Positions 61,107 to 64,000 of a DNA stretch of 64,000 bases are shown here, piece by piece. Source of the DNA: Streptomyces sp. SID13031 (GTDB lineage: Bacteria; Actinomycetota; Actinomycetes; Propionibacteriales; Kribbellaceae); contig NZ_JAAGLV010000011.1 in NCBI RefSeq assembly GCF_010548305.1, positions 186,001-250,000 on the forward strand, in the 5' to 3' direction. The notes beneath the pieces were generated by a model. It saw nothing but the letters and a program-made list of their open reading frames with translations, searched no databases and was not told where the DNA came from. A program made the translations under genes and the position numbers. Positions within the stretch are counted from its first letter, which is position 1. Every line of letters starts with the position of its first letter.

Positions 61107-62045
61107 CTACGGGCAGCGAATGATCTGTCCGGCGTAGGACAGGCCGCCGCCGAAGCCGAAGAGGAGGACTGGCGCACCAGCCGGGATCTCGCGGCGCTCG
61201 ACCAGCTTGGACAGCGCGATCGGGATGCTCGCCGCCGAGGTGTTGCCCGACTCGACCACGTCGCGCGCGATGACCGCGTTGACCGCGCCGAGGCGCTTGG
61301 CCAGCGGGTCGATGATCCGCAGGTTGGCCTGGTGCAGGACGACGCCGCCGAGCTCCTCGGGGGTGACGCCACCCTTCTCGCAGACCTGCCGGGCGATCAC
61401 CGGGAGCTGGGTGGTGGTCCAGCGGAAGACGCTCTGGCCCTCCTGGGCGAACGTCCCGTCGCGGCCCTCGATCCGGACCGCGTCCGACATCTCCGGCACC
61501 GAACCCCACACGACCGGGCCGATCTCCGGCTCGTCGGAGGCGACCAGCACGGCCGCGCCGGCGCCGTCGCCGATCAGTACGCAGGTGGTCCGGTCGGTCC
61601 AGTCGGTCCAGTCGCTCAGCTTCTCGACCCCGATCACCAGCGCCTTGGACGCCGCACCCGCGCGGATCGCGTGGTCGGCCGTCGCGAGCGCGTGGCTGAA
61701 CCCGGAGCAGGCGGTGTTCACGTCGAGCGCGGCCGGGCTGCCCAGCCCGAGCCGGGCGGCGACCCGGGCGGCGATGTTCGGTGAGCGGTCGATCGCCGTA
61801 CAGGTCGCGACGACGACCATGTCGATCTCGGCCAGGTCGATCCCGGCGTTGGCGACGGCCTTCTCGGCGGCCCGCCAGGCCATCTCGTCGACCTGCTCGT
61901 CGGGGGCCGCGATCCGGCGCTCCTTGATCCCGACGCGGCTCTGGATCCACTCGTCGTTGGTCTCGACCATGGTGGACAGTTCGGCGTTGGTGAGCACCCG
62001 CTCGGGCTGGTAGTGGCCGAGGGCGACAACTCTGGAACCGGTCAT
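61107..62045 (-). CDS. fabH: 3-oxoacyl-ACP synthase III (FabH-type)
   Basis: 312 residues. Starts fatty acid chains by condensing acyl-CoA with malonyl-ACP. The thiolase-fold catalytic triad is intact: Cys113 in NTACSGF, His in LHQANLRI, and Asn in ESGNTSAAS. TNDEWIQSRVGIKERRI is the typical opening region. GGAGGAG precedes the ATG at 62045. It stands alone, not within a fab operon, so a specialised role (for example branched starter units or a secondary product) is possible. Confidence 0.93.
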   Translation of the reverse strand: MTGSRVVALGHYQPERVLTNAELSTMVETNDEWIQSRVGIKERRIAAPDEQVDEMAWRAAEKAVANAGIDLAEIDMVVVATCTAIDRSPNIAARVAARLGLGSPAALDVNTACSGFSHALATADHAIRAGAASKALVIGVEKLSDWTDWTDRTTCVLIGDGAGAAVLVASDEPEIGPVVWGSVPEMSDAVRIEGRDGTFAQEGQSVFRWTTTQLPVIARQVCEKGGVTPEELGGVVLHQANLRIIDPLAKRLGAVNAVIARDVVESGNTSAASIPIALSKLVERREIPAGAPVLLFGFGGGLSYAGQIIRCP

Positions 62046-62214
62046 CTCGCGTGCTCCTCCGGGAGAGGGGGCGGCCTGGATCAGCAGCCGCGTTTGGGGG
62101 CGGCAACTAGAGTACGTTCCCTCGTACCGGCCAGTAGACACCCGTCTCACCATCGCGCTCGCGGTGTGGTCTGGATCATGTGGATCCGCTTCGCCCGGGC
62201 GGCCCCGGCTCAAC

Positions 62215-62372
62215 GGCCGGATTGTCATAGCGCTGACATGACGCAGCGCGCCAATCCCACGACAACCCGCCATCGGTGGCCTGCTCGCCGGTTTGGCGCC
62301 GTCGCGGGTGGCGTAGGGACCCGGCCGAGGTCGGCTGGCGGGTTGTTGTACCGCTGGCGTGAAGTAGCGCGC
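62215..62372. repeat. Diverged 36-bp repeats with inverted arms in the fabH-radA gap
   Basis: 62215-62251 and 62337-62372 align with 28 of 36 positions identical, mostly differing by transitions. ACAACCCGCCA (62262-62272) is the exact reverse complement of TGGCGGGTTGT (62336-62346). The 680-base gap 62046-62725 has no credible gene; this is its main structure. It may be an old small mobile element or paired REP units. Confidence 0.5.
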
Positions 62373-62566
62373 TAGCGGTACCGAAACCTGCCAGCGGCCG
62401 GTGCCCCAGCCCGAAATGCGAGCCGCTTAACCGGTTTGGGGAGGGTTCCGTCCGTAACCGGGGCGGGTTGTCCCCCGCTTCGAGGGTATTTCCCTCCTCG
62501 GTCGGGGGAGCCAGCCGCGACCGGGTGCTGGCGGGAAAGAAACTTGCACCTGGCGACGAATAGTTT

Positions 62567-62617
62567 CCCAACAGCCCAACAGCCCAACAGCCCAACAGCC
62601 CAACAGCCCAACAGCCC
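62567..62617. repeat. 8-bp tandem repeat (CCCAACAG, six copies)
   Basis: CCCAACAG is repeated exactly six times (62567-62614) and followed by CCC. A slippage-prone microsatellite just downstream of radA. Not a CRISPR: unit is 8 bases and no spacers exist. Confidence 0.9.
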
Positions 62618-62708
62618 GGCGACGCGATCCAGGCATCCCTTCACACCCAGCACCTCGGCCAGCCCCGCCAATCCGCCCAGTCAGTCAGGCCAGTCAGGCC
62701 GGCGGTGC

Positions 62709-62742
62709 TCAGGCGAGGCTGGTGGTCAGGCGAGGCCGGCGG
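62709..62742. repeat. 17-bp tandem duplication spanning the radA stop codon
   Basis: TCAGGCGAGGCYGGYGG occurs at 62709-62725 and 62726-62742 with two transition differences. The second copy encodes the last five codons and stop of radA; the first repeats this just outside the gene. Confidence 0.75.
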
Positions 62743-64000
62743 CGCTCAGGGCGGCGCGGATGTCGCCGGCGGCGAAGGTGCGCAGGCCGTACTTGGCCTG
62801 CATGTCCATCGGCTTGGAGTCCTTCGAGCGGTTCGGGACGTCGGCCGGGATGATCGCCTTGGTGAAGCCGAGCCGGGCCGCCTCGGCCAGCCGCTTCTCC
62901 AGACCGCCGACGCGCCGGACCTCACCGGCCAGGCCGACCTCGCCGATCGCGATCAGGCCGGGGTGGATCGGCTTGTCCATCACCGACGACGCGACCGAGA
63001 TGGCGACCGCGAGGTCCGCGACGGGTTCGGTGATCTTCACCCCGCCGACGGTCGCGACGTACACCTCCTGGTCGGTCAGCTTCAGCCCCGCGCGGTTGCC
63101 CAGCACGGCGAGCACCATCGCGACCCGGGACGACTCCAGCCCCGACGTCGTCCGCCGTGGCTGTGGCGCCGCCGACGGACCGACCAGCGCCTGTACTTCG
63201 GCGAGCAACGGCCGGCGTCCTTCCATCATCACCGTCACGCAGGTGCCCGCGACGGGCTCGGCGTGCTCGGACACGAACAGGCCGGACGGGTCGCTCACCT
63301 CGATGATCCCGGTGTCGACCATGTCGAAGCAGCCGACCTCGTCGGACGGGCCGAACCGGTTCTTGGTCGCGCGCACCATCCGGAACCCGGAATGCCGGTC
63401 GCCGTCGAACGCGAGCACCACGTCGACCAGGTGCTCGAGCATCCGCGGGCCGGCGATCGCGCCGTCCTTGGTGACGTGCCCGACCAGCACGACGGCGATG
63501 TTGCGCTCCTTGGCGAGCCGGACCAGTGCGCCGGTCACCTCACGGACCTGGGTGACTCCACCGGGCGCCCCGTCGACCTCGGGATGCGCCATCGTCTGGA
63601 CCGAGTCGATCACCAGGAACGTCGGATCGACGGCGTCCACCTGCCCGACGACCGCGCCCAGATCGGTCTCGGCCGCGAGGTACAACTCGTCGACCAGCGC
63701 GTCCGTGCGCCCTGCCCGCAGCCGGACCTGAGCCGCGGACTCCTCGCCGGAGACATACAGCGTGCGTTGCCCGCGCCGGGCCGACTGTGCGGCGACCTCC
63801 AGCAGCAACGTCGACTTGCCGACCCCGGGCTCACCCGCGAGCAGGATCACCGCACCGGGTACGACCCCGCCGCCCAGCACCCGATCCAGCTCACCGATCC
63901 CGGTCGGCCGCGACTCGGCCTCGACCGCGGAGACCTTGGCGATCGGCATCGCCGGCGACGACACCGGCCCGGCAGTGATCCGAGCAGCCTTGGCCGCCCC
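62726..64000 (-). CDS. radA: DNA repair protein RadA, C-terminal part (runs off window end)
   Basis: RecA-like branch-migration ATPase acting in recombinational repair. The window holds about 424 C-terminal codons; the N-terminal zinc finger lies beyond base 64000. Walker A GEPGVGKST, Walker B FLVIDSVQTM, the family-specific KNRFGPSDEVG, and the Lon-like C-terminal domain (VGLAGEVRRVGGLEKRLAEAARLGF) are present. The frame is open through the window end. In Bacillus RadA limits DisA activity; disA is two genes away. Confidence 0.97.
   Translation of the reverse strand, partial: GAAKAARITAGPVSSPAMPIAKVSAVEAESRPTGIGELDRVLGGGVVPGAVILLAGEPGVGKSTLLLEVAAQSARRGQRTLYVSGEESAAQVRLRAGRTDALVDELYLAAETDLGAVVGQVDAVDPTFLVIDSVQTMAHPEVDGAPGGVTQVREVTGALVRLAKERNIAVVLVGHVTKDGAIAGPRMLEHLVDVVLAFDGDRHSGFRMVRATKNRFGPSDEVGCFDMVDTGIIEVSDPSGLFVSEHAEPVAGTCVTVMMEGRRPLLAEVQALVGPSAAPQPRRTTSGLESSRVAMVLAVLGNRAGLKLTDQEVYVATVGGVKITEPVADLAVAISVASSVMDKPIHPGLIAIGEVGLAGEVRRVGGLEKRLAEAARLGFTKAIIPADVPNRSKDSKPMDMQAKYGLRTFAAGDIRAALSAAGLA

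Noticed and set aside
62567..62617. Possible CRISPR array
   Set aside because: Eight-base units repeated head to tail with no spacers and no cas genes; a simple microsatellite.
62427..62671. Short minus-strand frames with LLGCWAVG repeats
   Set aside because: They are direct translations of the CCCAACAG microsatellite; no start signal or conserved domain.

Overview
The window is a high-GC actinobacterial chromosome segment made almost entirely of protein-coding genes. Lsr2, ClpC with a ClgR-type box, DisA, F420-linked families, DUF2342 and DUF3180 proteins, and an adjacent pair of long coiled-coil proteins resembling Streptomyces Scy/FilP point to a filamentous actinomycete. Kribbella or another Propionibacteriales/Streptomyces-like lineage is my inference. 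I find no rRNA, tRNA, CRISPR array, integrase or transposase. Many starts are leaderless or GTG/TTG, and many genes overlap by 1-4 bases, as is usual in this group.

Layout. 1-12,000 is accessory: a partial SDR gene with a divergent XRE/MmyB regulator, an NTF2-like protein, a secreted GH3 glucan glucohydrolase followed by a ThuA-ricin protein, a bile-acid-type symporter, a Ycf48-like propeller, a secreted EEP phosphatase, an NlpC/P60 hydrolase, a decayed SDR remnant and a secreted tripeptidyl-aminopeptidase-like hydrolase. 11,500-24,700 is housekeeping: ppa, dacB, a DUF2342 zincin, tilS, hpt, ftsH, then folE, an S1 protease, folP, an NTF2-like gene, folB, folK, DUF3180, a small membrane protein and an AbiEi/DUF559 protein. 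24,750-29,250 holds an orphan complex I subunit (NuoD-like), two bacterial PH-domain proteins, a MidA/NDUFAF7-type methyltransferase and a 2H phosphoesterase. 29,400-34,420 is a cofactor operon: DUF2520 protein, panC, nadB, nadC, coaX.

34,570-41,550 contains a small membrane protein fused translationally to a multicopper oxidase, an AhpD-like protein, a frameshifted F420/PPOX gene, a lipoprotein, DedA, and an ArsR-type regulator divergent from an MFS exporter. 41,600-46,620 is lysS, lsr2 and clpC. Then come an ATPase plus PIN nuclease pair (a possible defence module) and a three-gene membrane operon with a 954-residue membrane/propeller protein. 52,400-55,690 is the scy/filP-like pair. The end carries mutY, a secreted-domain protein, a PadR/DHA2 efflux pair, disA, fabH and partial radA.

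How the genes connect: folE-folP-folB-folK make tetrahydrofolate precursors. PanC and CoaX serve CoA, and NadB/NadC serve NAD. MutY, DisA and RadA are DNA-integrity functions. DacB, NlpC/P60 and Scy/FilP serve the cell wall and polar growth. The most notable points are the NuoD-like/MidA neighbourhood, the ATPase-PIN pair, a CoaX lacking its first phosphate-binding aspartate, a one-base frameshift in the PPOX gene, several unassigned operators, and a strong excess of the hexamer GTACTG.
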